A DNA stretch of 27,727 nt from a virus: positions 1-27,727 of the IMG/VR virus record IMGVR_UViG_3300047557_002837. The stretch is one strand, 5' to 3'. The translations under genes were made by a program, and so were the position numbers. Below, piece by piece: positions 7,222 to 19,600 of this stretch. Every line of letters starts with the position of its first letter. Positions within the stretch are counted from its first letter, which is position 1. Below the pieces are notes generated by a model. That model was not told the DNA's origin. It worked only from the letters and a program-made list of their open reading frames with translations, and did not search any database.

Positions 7222-10200
7222 ATGGCAATTACTACAAGGCAAACAAGTTTATTAGTTCAACAAGATTGGACTAAAATTTATCAAACTTTCAGAGAAGCTG
7301 ATTTTCAAAGTTTTGACTACGAAACTTTGCGAAAATCAATGATCGAGTATCTGCGCACTTACTATCCAGAAGATTTTAACGATTTTACAGATAGTTCAGA
7401 ATACATTGCCCTTATTGACTTAATTGCCTTCTTAGGACAAAGCTTGGCGTTTAGAACTGACTTAAACGCTAGAGAAAATTTTATTGATACTGCAGAACGT
7501 AGAGATAGCATTCTAAAACTGGCAAGATTAGTTAGTTATAATCCTAAACGCAGTATTCCGGCATCAGGATTTTTAAAATTTGACAGTGTTAGCACAACAG
7601 AAACTATATTTGACACAACTGGAATTAATTTAAGCAACACTATTGTAAATTGGAACGATAGCGCAAATGAAAACTGGTTGGAACAATTTACAACAATCCT
7701 AAATTTAGCATTGGTACCATCTCAAGCTGTCGGCAAACCAGCATCATCAAAAACTTTAAACAATGTCAAAGTAGATGAATATACAGTATCTACATTGTCT
7801 GGTCTAATACCAACTTATCCATTTTCAGCAGCAGTATCTGGTGTAAATTATCCATTTGAAATTGTAAGCGCCACAAGTTTAAATCAAGAGTACATTTACG
7901 AAGCTGCACCTATACCAGGCGGCAATTTCAATATTTTATATAAAAATGATAATCAAGGTAATGCCAGCAATAACACAGGTTTCTTTTTCTTTTTTAAACA
8001 GGGCAGCCTAAATAATCTTGACTTTGTTATAACAGAAAATTTACCAAATAGAATTGTTAATATTAATTTTGACAACATCAATAATACAGATGTTTGGCTG
8101 TATAGTCTTGCACCTAATGGGTTCCTGGATACAATTTGGACACAGGTTCCTGCAGTAAATGGCACTAATGTAATTTACAATAATACTGCAGAGAGAAATC
8201 TTTACAGCGTTGCATCAAGAGCAAATGATCAAATTGATTTAGTTTTTGGCGATGGCAGTTTTACTAATTCTCCAGTTGGTAATTTTAGAGTTTATTATAG
8301 AACTGGAAACAATTTAACATACAAGATTACGCCTGACGAAATGTCTGGAATAACAATCAGTATTCCTTACAGAGGTCGTACAGGTAGAGCAGAAACATTA
8401 ACTGTTAGAGCCAGCCTACAATATACGGTCTCTAATGCTATATCAAGAGAATCGTTAGATAGCATCAGAACAAACGCTCCTCAACAGTACTATACACAAA
8501 ATCGTATGGTCACTGGCGAGGATTATAATGTTTTACCATTTACTACATTCAGCAATATTTTAAAATTAAAAGCTGTAAATAGAACAAGTTCCGGAACCAG
8601 TAGATATCTTGACGTCATTGATACCACAGGAAAATATTCAAGTACAAATATTTTTGCCGAAGACGGAATTATTTACAAAGATACATCGTATGTAGAAACA
8701 GAATATTTTCAATTTACCAGCAGTATTGAAGTAAATTCAATCGTTAGAAATGTGTTGAAGCCATTGATTTCTAGTAAAACTAGCAGTCATCTCTATTATG
8801 ATACTGCAACTAGGTCAAGTCCAATTGGTGCTACTATAAATGCAACCAGCATGGTAGCAGGAACAAGTTATAAAATCGTATCAACCGGAACCACTTTATT
8901 TACAACTGTTGGTGCAACTAGCAATGCAGTAGGCACATTATTTCAAGCCACCGCACCAGGAACAGGCACAGGAACAGTTGCTATTATGCCAAGTTGGACA
9001 CAAACACAAGCTGCTAGTGGTCGTAGTTTAGGTAGATTTTCAAGTCCTGCTTATACATTTCTGGTACAAGGTAGTTTGGTAAAATTTGTTCCGCCTACTG
9101 GAAAGTATTTTGATGCTCAAAATCAAATACAAACCGGCACTCCTACCACTGAATATCAAAGAACTGAATTATGGGCTAGCATTGTAAATTATGACGTACC
9201 TGGTCCTGCCGAGACAGCAACATTGAGTGTAGTAGTTCCTACTGGAGCAATTGTGAGTCAAATCGTTCCTGTGTTTGCGAACGATTGGTCAGAAGCATTG
9301 ATATCAAACATTGTAGCACAAATATTAAGTTTTAAAACTTTTGGACTTAGATATGATATACCATCATTGTCATGGAAAATAATTGAAAGTCAAAATCTAG
9401 GCACAGGCGATTTCAGTTTGACCAATGCTGGTAGCACAACCGGAACTGCGTTAGACAACAGTTGGTTTTTAAGTCTTTCATATGCAAATGGTCAATATAC
9501 CGCAGTCAGCAGAGGAATAGATTACTATTTTCAAAGCGAAAGAGAAACCAGATTTTACTTTGATCCAGATATTAGAGTTTATGATAGTAGAACCGCTACC
9601 ACTCTTGTTGATAGTATTAAAGTTCTACGTACTAATACGCTGCCAGATTCAAGCGATGCCTTATTTTACAGTCAAACTTATCGTATTTGGGAAAGAGCAT
9701 TCGGAACTAACGGTACCGAAGACAATAGAAAAATAAGAGTTACTTTTCCTGATGATAATTTAGACGAAGTTCCTGATAATCCAGATCTTTTTGTTAATCT
9801 AATTGCACCTTCAGTCAATACACGTAACAAATTAGTTTATTTTGTTCAAAATAGAAATCAATACGATTTTTTACAATACGATTTATTGGACCAAAGTGAT
9901 GTTGTAAGTGAATATGACACTGAAAATGAAATTATAAATTTTATTTCTTTATATGCACCTGGAACAATTTTTTATGCATTTGAAGATCAATTGTTTTATG
10001 TATCAGATGGCACGACTTTAACTCAATCTGATTCCTATATAGCTTTTGTTGGAAGACAAAATCTACAATTTCAATATAGACACAATGCACCTAACACAAG
10101 ACGTATTGATCCTAGTCCTAACAATTTGATTGATTTTTATATTCTTACCAAGAGTTATTCTGATGATTATTTTGCGTATATCAATGACACCAGCGGAAAA

Positions 10201-10683
10201 ATTTCAGAACCGGCACCGCCATCAGCAGCTGAATTGCAAACTGAATTTAGTTCAATTGAATCTTACAAAACAGTTAGCGACAGCATAATTTATAACCCTG
10301 CTGTCTTTAAACCTTTATTTGGCAACAAAGCACAACCAAGCTTGCGATCAACTTTTAAAGTTGTTAAAAATCCAAACATTATTATTAGTGATAATGAAAT
10401 CAAAAGTCAGGTAATTGCAGCGATAAATGATTACTTTAATATTAATAATTGGGATTTTGGCGAAACTTTTTATTTTAGCGAGTTGAGTGCGTATTTACAT
10501 ACTTCGTTGGTTCCTAATGTGAGCAGTATTGTAATTGTTCCAGCAGATACAAGTTCGCAATTTGGAAATTTATACCAAATTAATGCAGACCCAGATGAAA
10601 TTTTAGTAAGCGCAGCCACAGTTGATAATGTGCAGGTCATTTCAGCGATAACAGCAGCACAATTAAACATTAATGTAACGTAG
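7222..10683 (+). CDS. gp6: gp6-like baseplate wedge protein, enlarged
   Basis: 1,153 aa; T4 gp6 is 660 aa. The N-terminus is clearly gp6-type: 'WTKIYQTFREADFQSFDYE', 'IEYLRTYYPEDFNDFTDSSE', 'ALIDLIAFLGQSLAFRTDLN', 'ARENFIDTAERRDSILKLA' and 'LVSYNPKRSIPASG'. Later marks are 'INIVFGDG'-like 'IDLVFGDGSF' (~335) and 'NRMVTGEDYNVLP' (~430). gp6 dimers form the core-bundle ring of the baseplate in T4. Residues ~533-590 are an apparent insertion of the 'GTGTGT' module shared with two other genes, between 'SHLYYDTATRSSP' and 'SWTQTQAASGRSLG'. The gene stops at TAG 10681-10683, followed one codon later by tandem TAA TAA in frame. The upstream AGG and late-type box support the start. Confidence 0.93.
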   Translation: MAITTRQTSLLVQQDWTKIYQTFREADFQSFDYETLRKSMIEYLRTYYPEDFNDFTDSSEYIALIDLIAFLGQSLAFRTDLNARENFIDTAERRDSILKLARLVSYNPKRSIPASGFLKFDSVSTTETIFDTTGINLSNTIVNWNDSANENWLEQFTTILNLALVPSQAVGKPASSKTLNNVKVDEYTVSTLSGLIPTYPFSAAVSGVNYPFEIVSATSLNQEYIYEAAPIPGGNFNILYKNDNQGNASNNTGFFFFFKQGSLNNLDFVITENLPNRIVNINFDNINNTDVWLYSLAPNGFLDTIWTQVPAVNGTNVIYNNTAERNLYSVASRANDQIDLVFGDGSFTNSPVGNFRVYYRTGNNLTYKITPDEMSGITISIPYRGRTGRAETLTVRASLQYTVSNAISRESLDSIRTNAPQQYYTQNRMVTGEDYNVLPFTTFSNILKLKAVNRTSSGTSRYLDVIDTTGKYSSTNIFAEDGIIYKDTSYVETEYFQFTSSIEVNSIVRNVLKPLISSKTSSHLYYDTATRSSPIGATINATSMVAGTSYKIVSTGTTLFTTVGATSNAVGTLFQATAPGTGTGTVAIMPSWTQTQAASGRSLGRFSSPAYTFLVQGSLVKFVPPTGKYFDAQNQIQTGTPTTEYQRTELWASIVNYDVPGPAETATLSVVVPTGAIVSQIVPVFANDWSEALISNIVAQILSFKTFGLRYDIPSLSWKIIESQNLGTGDFSLTNAGSTTGTALDNSWFLSLSYANGQYTAVSRGIDYYFQSERETRFYFDPDIRVYDSRTATTLVDSIKVLRTNTLPDSSDALFYSQTYRIWERAFGTNGTEDNRKIRVTFPDDNLDEVPDNPDLFVNLIAPSVNTRNKLVYFVQNRNQYDFLQYDLLDQSDVVSEYDTENEIINFISLYAPGTIFYAFEDQLFYVSDGTTLTQSDSYIAFVGRQNLQFQYRHNAPNTRRIDPSPNNLIDFYILTKSYSDDYFAYINDTSGKISEPAPPSAAELQTEFSSIESYKTVSDSIIYNPAVFKPLFGNKAQPSLRSTFKVVKNPNIIISDNEIKSQVIAAINDYFNINNWDFGETFYFSELSAYLHTSLVPNVSSIVIVPADTSSQFGNLYQINADPDEILVSAATVDNVQVISAITAAQLNINVT
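8818..8990 (+). repeat. Shared beta-module, copy 2 (inside gp6-like protein)
   Basis: gp6 residues ~533-590: 'MVAGTSYKIVSTGTTLFTTV', then 'GATSNAVGTLFQATAPGTG', then 'TGTVA'. It matches copy 1 and copy 3 in the order of key residues (GxxY, GTTxF, GA, GTxFxA, GTGTG). It sits between two parts of gp6 that read as continuous family sequence, so it looks like a domain insertion. Confidence 0.78.
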
Positions 10684-10691
10684 GAATAATA

Positions 10692-13600
10692 ATGGCGGTT
10701 TTTAAAACTTTACAATTTTTACCAGAAGTTTTTAGGACAGAAACTAACAAAAAGTTTCTAAATGCTACCACGGATCAACTTTTAAGTGAGCCAAACTTAA
10801 TTAAAGTTTCTGGTTATATTGGAAGAAAATTAGCACCTTCATTCAAAGTTACTGATAGTTATATAACTGAGCCCACTCAAGAAAGACAAAATTATCAAGT
10901 TGAACCCACAGTGGTCATCAAAAATCCAGTAACTGATAAGTTAGAATTTGCAACTACTTACAACGATATAACAAATAAAATCAATTATTACGGCGGCATT
11001 GATAATAATCACAATAGGCTGTTTGATAATGAATACTATTCTTACGATCCTCAAATTGATTTAGATAAGTTTGTTAATTTTGTTCAATACTATTGGTTGG
11101 AAAATGGTCCAGACGAAATCATAATTAGTGCTGCTGATGTACCAACAGAAGCTACTTTTGATATTACATACGATGCCACAAAAAGGTCATATTCAGTAAG
11201 TGGATTTGACGCTATCACTAATCCACTAATCACTTTGGCTCGTGGTGGATCTTATACATTCAATATCAACGAACCTGGTAATAAATTTTTTATACAATCT
11301 AAACCTGGGGTAAATGGATTTGATCCAAATTTAAATAACCTAGAAACAAGAAATGTACTAGGTGTTTCAAACAATGGACAGGACACAGGTTCGGTTACTT
11401 TTGATGTACCATCTGCTACTGCACAAATTGAATGGACACTAATGCCCATAGTAGATCAGGTTAACTATGCAACCAGCTTAAGTTATCAAGATTTACAAGG
11501 TTGTTTGATAAGTGATTTAGAAAATTTAGGAGGTTTTGATGGTCCTTCTACATCGTTTGATAATTTGTCAATCGTATTTGTTAATAATGCTTATATAGAT
11601 GAACAATACTGGCATAATACTGCAAGAGTTTTAGATGATGTAATATATCTAGATCAAGATGTTATTGTACCACTAGAGCAAAGAACAAATATCTTTCAAA
11701 CCAGTGTTTATCAAGATGAACAAGGTAATTTGCGTTTGTACTTGTCAATAAAATTTAATGTTCAAAATGAAAACAAAGTAAGGATAGTATCTGGGGTAGA
11801 AAATACTGGTAGAGAGTTTTATAAACGATCAAATATTTTTAATCAGGTCCCGCCATTAACAGCATCTTTGAATTTTTTATATTACCAAAGCGATCAATCT
11901 GACAATGCTGTTGGAGTTATAAGATTAGTTGATTATAATGCATTTACTATCGATCCAGCAACTGAGATTGTAGGACAAAAAAATTATGTCAGTCCCAATG
12001 GTGTAACATTTACAAATGGATTAAAGATCACTTTTGATTCAACTGCGGTAGCACCTTATACAAATAATACATATTATGTTGAAGGAGTAGGTACGTCTAT
12101 AAAACTTGTTGAAGCAAGTACTTTATTTTCTACTGAATTAGATAACGATCTATCCAATCCTGATTACATCACAATTAACAGAAGCTCAATTGACAATAAT
12201 GCATGGTCAAGAACTAACAGATGGTTTCATGTAAATATCTTAGAAAAAACAGCAGAGTATAACAATACTCAACTGTTGATCAATCAGAATTTACGAGCTC
12301 AACGCCCAATCATTGAATTTAATCCTAATCTGCAATTATTTAATTATGGAACAGAAGCAAAGGCTGCCATTGATGTTTTAGATACTGTAGTTACGAATGC
12401 TTATCAACAAATTCAAGGTGTAGTAATAAATTATACACCGCCCACTGCTCCTACTCAAGCAACATTTAATATCACAGTTAATTCAGAGTCTTTAAGACCT
12501 GGGCGCACATATAGAATTATTTCTTTAGGCACCACAGATTGGTCAGCTGCTGGTGCTCCTAGCGGTTACGGAATCAACACGGAATTTATTGCTTTACAGG
12601 GTGTTGTGGGCACAGGTCAAGCACAAGATACTGAAACTGTTACATTTGCCAATGGTGATAGAATAGTTTTTACAGCCGATGAAGATTTAAATGTAAGAAA
12701 TAAAATCTATAATTTTAGTATTGAGCTGTTTTCTACAGATCCCACTAATGTTTATAAAGCTTTTTTTGAAGAGGCAGAAGATTCTATAATAGAAGATGGC
12801 CATACAGTACCAGTCAATTACGGCAATAACGGAGCAAAACAATGGCATTTTAATGGTGCTAATTGGGTTGAGTCGCAACAAAAAACTTCTATTAATCAAC
12901 CTCCACGATTTGATATTGTTAATATCAACGGTGTCAGCCTAGGCGACAATTCTTTTTATCCCCAGTCAAATTTTCAAGGAACGAAATTATTTTCATATAA
13001 GGTAGGGTCTGGTACCAATGATAACGTTTTAGGATTCCCTATCAGTTACAGAAACTTAGCAACTCAAGGCGATATAATCTTTGAAAACAACTTTGATATT
13101 GATAGTTTTTCTTATAGATCGTCACTTGGATTAGAACTAACTGGCACTATCAATTCAGGGTTATTACAAAAAAATATTACAAGAACAACAAGTAATAGAA
13201 TTAATATTTGGCAGATAAATCTTAGTTTTAGTAAGCAATATCAGATTTTTAATTTTATATACGATGGAATTACAAATCTTTTTCCTATTGATATTCTTCC
13301 TGATGTTACATTAGAAAGTCCAAATATCAAAGTAACCATTAATAACGTTAGAGTAGAAAATGGCAATTTTGCCATTACACAAATAAATGAAAGATTGTCA
13401 ATTCTAGTAAATCCAGATCTTTTACAAATTAATGATGCAGTTTTTGTTAGTATTTTTAATTCACGTGAAACATCACGAAATGCTTTTTATGAAGTTCCGT
13501 TAAACTTAGATAACAATTCTTTAAACATCAACACCACAGAGCTTACTCTTGGGCAAATGCGTAATCATTTGATTGCGTTTAAGAATAACAGTCTGGACAT

Positions 13601-16600
13601 TGAAGGATCGGTACCAGGTAAAAGCAATCTTAGAGATATTTTTTACACCAATCGAGGCGGAGCAATATTACAGCACAGTGCTCCTGTTGTATATTCTGGC
13701 CTATTCTTGAATCATCCAATAATGAATTTTGTTGATAGTTTGAGATTAGCATCAAGAGAATATTCAAAATTCAAACAAAAATTTCTTGAATTCGCAGCCA
13801 ACTTAGAGTTTGATAGACAAAACATTGCCGCCGCTGTTGATACAATTTTACTAAGAATAAACAGTGTAAAAAATAGTAGTTTTCCTTGGCAGTTCAGTGA
13901 CATGGTTCCTTATGGGGAAAGCAATAAAGTTACGTTGCCAAGTTATACAGTTTTTGATCCAGAAATTAGAACATATGAAATAACAAATATTTTCCAAGAT
14001 ACTGTTATTAGTAACAAGGCAGTTTTAGTTTATCTTACACGAACACTTGATAATGTTACTAATACAGATTTATTGATTAAAGGAAGAGATTATACATTTG
14101 ATCAATCTCGTGCAGCAATTAATATTGTAGAATCTTTTACATTGTTAGTTGACGACATTATCACAATAGTAGAATATAGTAGCACAGATGGAAGTTATAT
14201 TCCCGAAACTCCTACCAAGTTAGGTATGTACCCTAAATATATACCTGAAATTTATACTGACAATACTTATAGAACTCCCGTGCCTGTTATTCAAGGTCAC
14301 GACGGAAGTCTCACTGTAGCATTTGGAGATTTTAGAGACAATTTACTTCTAGAATTAGAAAAACGAATTTACAATAACATTAAAGTAGAATATGATGTAA
14401 ATTTGTTTAATATCAATGACTATTTTCCTGGAAAATTTAGAGTATTAGATTATAATCTGCAGGAAATAAATCAATTACTCAGCCAGGACTTTTTGAGATG
14501 GGCAGGCACTAATCGTGTCAATTACACCACAAACAACACATTCTCTGCAAGTGATCCATTTACTTGGAATTTAAAAAAATTCCGCGACATAATTAATGGA
14601 GAAAATTTTCCAGGAACATGGCGCAGTATATACAGATATTTTTACGATACAGATAGACCCCATACTCACCCATGGGAAATGCTGGGCTTTAGTGAAAAGC
14701 CTAGTTACTGGGATGATAGATATGGTCCTGCTCCATATACAGGCGGTAATTTTGTTTTATGGAGCGATTTAGAAGCAGGTTATATTCATGCAGGCCCAAG
14801 AGCCGGGTTAGATCTAAGGTACAGCAGACCTAGTTTGACATCTATCATTCCTGTAGATGATAATGGAAATCTACGTAGTCCTACTGAATTTTTAGCAACA
14901 GATTATGACAGCTTATCTGCAAATTTAAGTTTTGCAGTTGGAGATATAGGTCCAACTGAATTAGCTTGGCGTAGAAGTTCAGAATTTCCGTTTGCCTTAC
15001 ATTTTGCACTTGCAATAGCCAAGCCTGCAAAATATTTTGGGTTGCTTCTTGACATTCAAAATTACAATAGAGACTTGGCAACTTCTCAATTTTTAGTTGA
15101 AAACAACGGCCACATAACTCCTGGCATTATAAAGATTAATGGTTATACTGGTGCAGATAATGTTATTGAAAGATCTGCCGGATACATTAACTGGATAGTT
15201 GATTATGCAAAAAATCTTGGTATCAATGATGCTAGTGCATTTGTAAAAAATAATTTAGAACAGTTAAGTATTCAACTTAGTTACAAAATGGCAGGATTTT
15301 CTGACAAAAAAATTATTAATTTACTTGCTGAACAATTTAGTCCCAGCAGTATTAATAATAGTGTTGTTATTCCTGATGAAAATTACAGCATTGAATTGTA
15401 TAAAGGGGCACCATTAGACAAATTATCATATTCGGCTGTAGTAATTGAAAAAACAGAAAATGGTTATACTGTCAGCGGATATGATATAGGTAATCCTTAT
15501 TTTATTATTGTACCTAGTCTTGCCAACAATAATTCTTATAATATTCAAGTAGGTGATGCAAGTGCCGTAGTCTATCAAGATTTTAAAAATCAAAGATTGG
15601 CCATACCGTACGGTTTTGAATTTACAAAGAAACAACAGTTAGTTGATTTTTTAATCAGTTATCAACGTTATCTCACATTGCAAGGGTTTGTGTTTGATGA
15701 AAGAGATAACTTATTAAAAGAAAAGAAAGATTGGGCATTAAGTGCTAAAGAGTTTCTACATTGGACCAATCAAGGTTGGAAAACTGGCAATGTTTTAGTG
15801 CTGAGTCCTGTTAGTGATTATATTACAATCTTTAATCCTACTGCAATCATCGACGAAGTTACCGGTTCGGCATATGGAAGTCGTATTCTTGATATCAATT
15901 CTAAGGCAATTAGAAAAAATAATTTTACTGTAACAAGAGACAATGGACTATTTACAATCAAGTGTATTGCAAACGAAACCATTGGGTTCGCTACATTTGA
16001 TTTTGTTCAATACGAACATTTACTTTTGTTAGATAACACAACAGTCTTTAATGATGTAATTTATGTGCCTGAAACAGGAAGTAGGCAATCAAGATTGAAA
16101 CTAGTTGGTAGTAAAACAGGATTATGGAACGGAAGTTTAGAATTACCTGGATATATCTATAGCGACGAGACCGTTCCTGAATGGCTTCCGGGGTCTGACT
16201 ATCTCAAAGGATCTTTGGTAAGTTATAAATCCTCTCTATATACAGCATTACAAAATATTATAGCTGCAGACACTTTCCAAATTGCTTTTTGGCAAAAAAT
16301 AGATAGTAAAGAATTACGCACTGGTTTAGTTAATAATTTTGCCACTAACGCCTCGCAATCTTTACGTTATTATGATATAAACGATCAACCAATTGATGAA
16401 CAAATACAACTTTTCAGTAATGGATTAATAGGTTTTAGACCTAGAGAATATTTTACAAATTTAGGAGTTGATGTTACAACTCAATCAAAATTCTATCAAG
16501 GCCTAATCAAACAAGGCGGAACATTGAACGCAATTGATGCGTTACAAGGTTCTCAATTTAATAATTTAGGTACTCAACCACTTACAGTTTATGAAAATTG

Positions 16601-19600
16601 GGCAATTAGAGTGGGAGAATATGGTGCGTTAGAAACCAACAATTTTGTTGAGTTTATTTTACCTGAACAATTTTTTAGAAATAACCCGTCGGTTTTTCAA
16701 CTTGCTGATATTGAAACAAACACCGACGTAGATATCAAAACATTTACAGAACAATCTATTTACAGACAAAGTGGCGCATTCCAAGTTGATTTTTTGAAAA
16801 CAGTCGATTACAGTGAGCCAGTTGAATTTAAACCATTGCCAGTAGCTGGATTCGTGCATTTGAATGACGTTGATAATACAGTATTTGATATTAAAAATTA
16901 CCAAAGCTATAGAGAAATTGCCAACGAAATTGGAATAGGTTACACTATTTGGACTGCCAGAGATCTAAACAATGAATGGAATGTGTTTAGGGCTACTCCA
17001 ATTCCTGGATTGATTTTTATCTTACGTTATCATTTAAATTCACAAGCAGAATTTGTAGCCAATGCACCTCATGGTCTGCAAGAAAATGATATCGTGGCCT
17101 TGAAAAATTTTGATCCCAGATATAATGGTATGTATCTTGTTCAATCCATTATAGATGATACAAGATTTTTAGCTACGATATACACCAACTTACAAGAATT
17201 AATCGAAAGTCAAGCTGTACTTGGACAGGGTCTGTTATATAAATTGACCAGCAGTAAATTTTCTACTCCTTTAGACATTGTAAATTACGCACCTAATTCG
17301 GGTCTGTTAAAAAATGATAAGGTCTGGGTTGAAACTATTGATGATCAAGACAACTGGGGAGTTTATACCAAAACTGATCCTTGGACCTTTAGAGATACCA
17401 TACGTTTAGATCAATATTCAAATTTTGATCATTTTGGCAGTGCTATTACACTTGATGCAACGGCAACTTATTTGTATGCATCAGCTCCAGATTCTGGTTC
17501 AGGTAGGATAGGTGTTTATTCAAGAGATTCCGAGGATGATTTTTCATTTAGAGCTTCATTGTTTAGCAATCACATTTATTCTCAGATAAATCAGTTTGGT
17601 AAAGTAATAGTTACAGGAACAAAGAATAACTTTAATAGTTATTTGATAGCCAGCGATCCCACTGCTGCAAATAATACTGGTGTAGTATATGTATTCAAAG
17701 ACAGATTACTACAATGTATATTGACAGCAGAATCTGGTGCTCCAAACGATATGTTTGGTCATTCATTGGCACTTAGTGAGGATGCTCAATATCTTTACGT
17801 TGGAGCACCTGGTGCTAATAAAGTTTTTTGTTATGCTATTGATTATGAAAGACCGTCTGCCGTACAAGAATTAATACAACCAGACAATGGTTCAATAACA
17901 ACTTTAAGTTTATCAGCCTTAATTGAAAATGCCACTGACATTATTGTATCAGCACCTATTATTGCTGCTCAATTCCTTCCCTATATTGATTATGATATTA
18001 ATAACACAATTGATGCTAAGATTGTAACATTTACATTTACTGGAACTGCTGCATCTGGAACTGCAAGCTATATTAACGTTCCTGCTGTGGGAGGGAATGG
18101 AACTGGTGCAACCTTCAATGTAAATAGATCAGGTGGAGTATATTCAGTTACACTGAACAATCCTGGTAAAGGATATGCTTTGAATGATAGCCTAAGTATC
18201 CTTGGAGAGGAATTAGGAGGATCATCACTGACCAACGGTTTGACTATCAACATAACCGAAGTGTTAGTTGGAATTGAAAGTTTCTCGCATACTGGATCAA
18301 GACCTACAGCTGGCCTAGAGGTTTTTTATTACAATAGAACTGCAACAGGTGGCAGCGGCACCGGAGCAAAATTTAGAGTTTCATATAGTTCTTTATCAAC
18401 GAACTATACTTTGGTTTTAGAGAATGCGGGTGTTGATTATTTGATAGGAGATGTGCTAACAATAAATGGCGGGGATGTTGGTGGAACCACAGGAATTCAT
18501 GACATCACCATTACAATTACCTCCGTGAGTGCAGTAACCAATTTAGTATTCGCAGTGCCGCCGACCAACTTCCTTATTATTGCGGTAACAAGACCAGCAG
18601 AAAAATATTTACTTCTAGATACATTACCAAAAGCTTCTGAAGTTTCAGTGAATAGTAAGTTTGGGTCAGCAGTGGTTTGTAACAGTGATGGCTCAGTGAT
18701 TGCAGTTGGTGCCAGTAATACAGCAGTGAATAGTGTTAGTGGTGCAGGCGCGGTATTTGTTTATCATAGAACAAAAACTGAGTTAATTACCACTGGTACA
18801 TCCAACGTTTTCACTCTACCTGATACTTTTGCAAATTTTTACAGAGTTTTTCTAGACGGAGTATTACAATACGATTTTACAAATAAACCAATTGGTATTG
18901 ATGCAGATTATACTATAACCTCTACAAATCCTTCCCAGATCACTTTTGGAGATTCTGGATCATCTTTACTTCAGGCACGTAGAAAAGTATTTGTTGAAAC
19001 CAATCAATTTGTTTTTGATCAAGTATTATATTCGTCTTTGACTGGCTTACAAGAAGACAACTTTGGTAGTGGTTTGGCAATGTGTAATAGCGGTTGCAAC
19101 ATTTATGTTGTAAGTTCAAACTATATTGATACCGAATATACTCAAGGTCTAGTAACTAGATTTTTGAACGTGGGTAGAATATACGGAAATATTTTATCTA
19201 CTAAAACAAATCCAACTGTGACACCTGGACAAAGTATTATAATTAATGATAGATTAGTTCAATTCTCAGGTTCGCAATTATCTAATGTAGTAACAGATAT
19301 TAATCAAGCACTAATACCAGGAGTAACTGCCAGTGACGAAGGTGGCAAATTAAGAATTACAAGTGATGTCAATGTGATAGGAAACAAATTAAATCTTCTC
19401 AACGGCAATCAAGGAACCCCATTAGCAGATCTAGGACTAGAAGATTATAAATTTGTACAGGTATTCAAACACCCTGAAACTTCACAACAATTTTACGCAA
19501 CCAGCATAACAGTTGATCAAACTTCTGGAGTGCTAGTGATCGGAAGTGAGGGCGGCGACTATAACTTGCCTTTGACATTTGATTCAAGTTTGCCCATAAT

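Noticed and set aside
7981-7999. T-rich run ending TTTAAAC in gp6, like a -1 frameshift heptamer
   Set aside because: The TTTAAAC is not in the phase needed for -1 slippage relative to the gp6 frame, and the gp6 frame continues for over 880 codons with family-like sequence.
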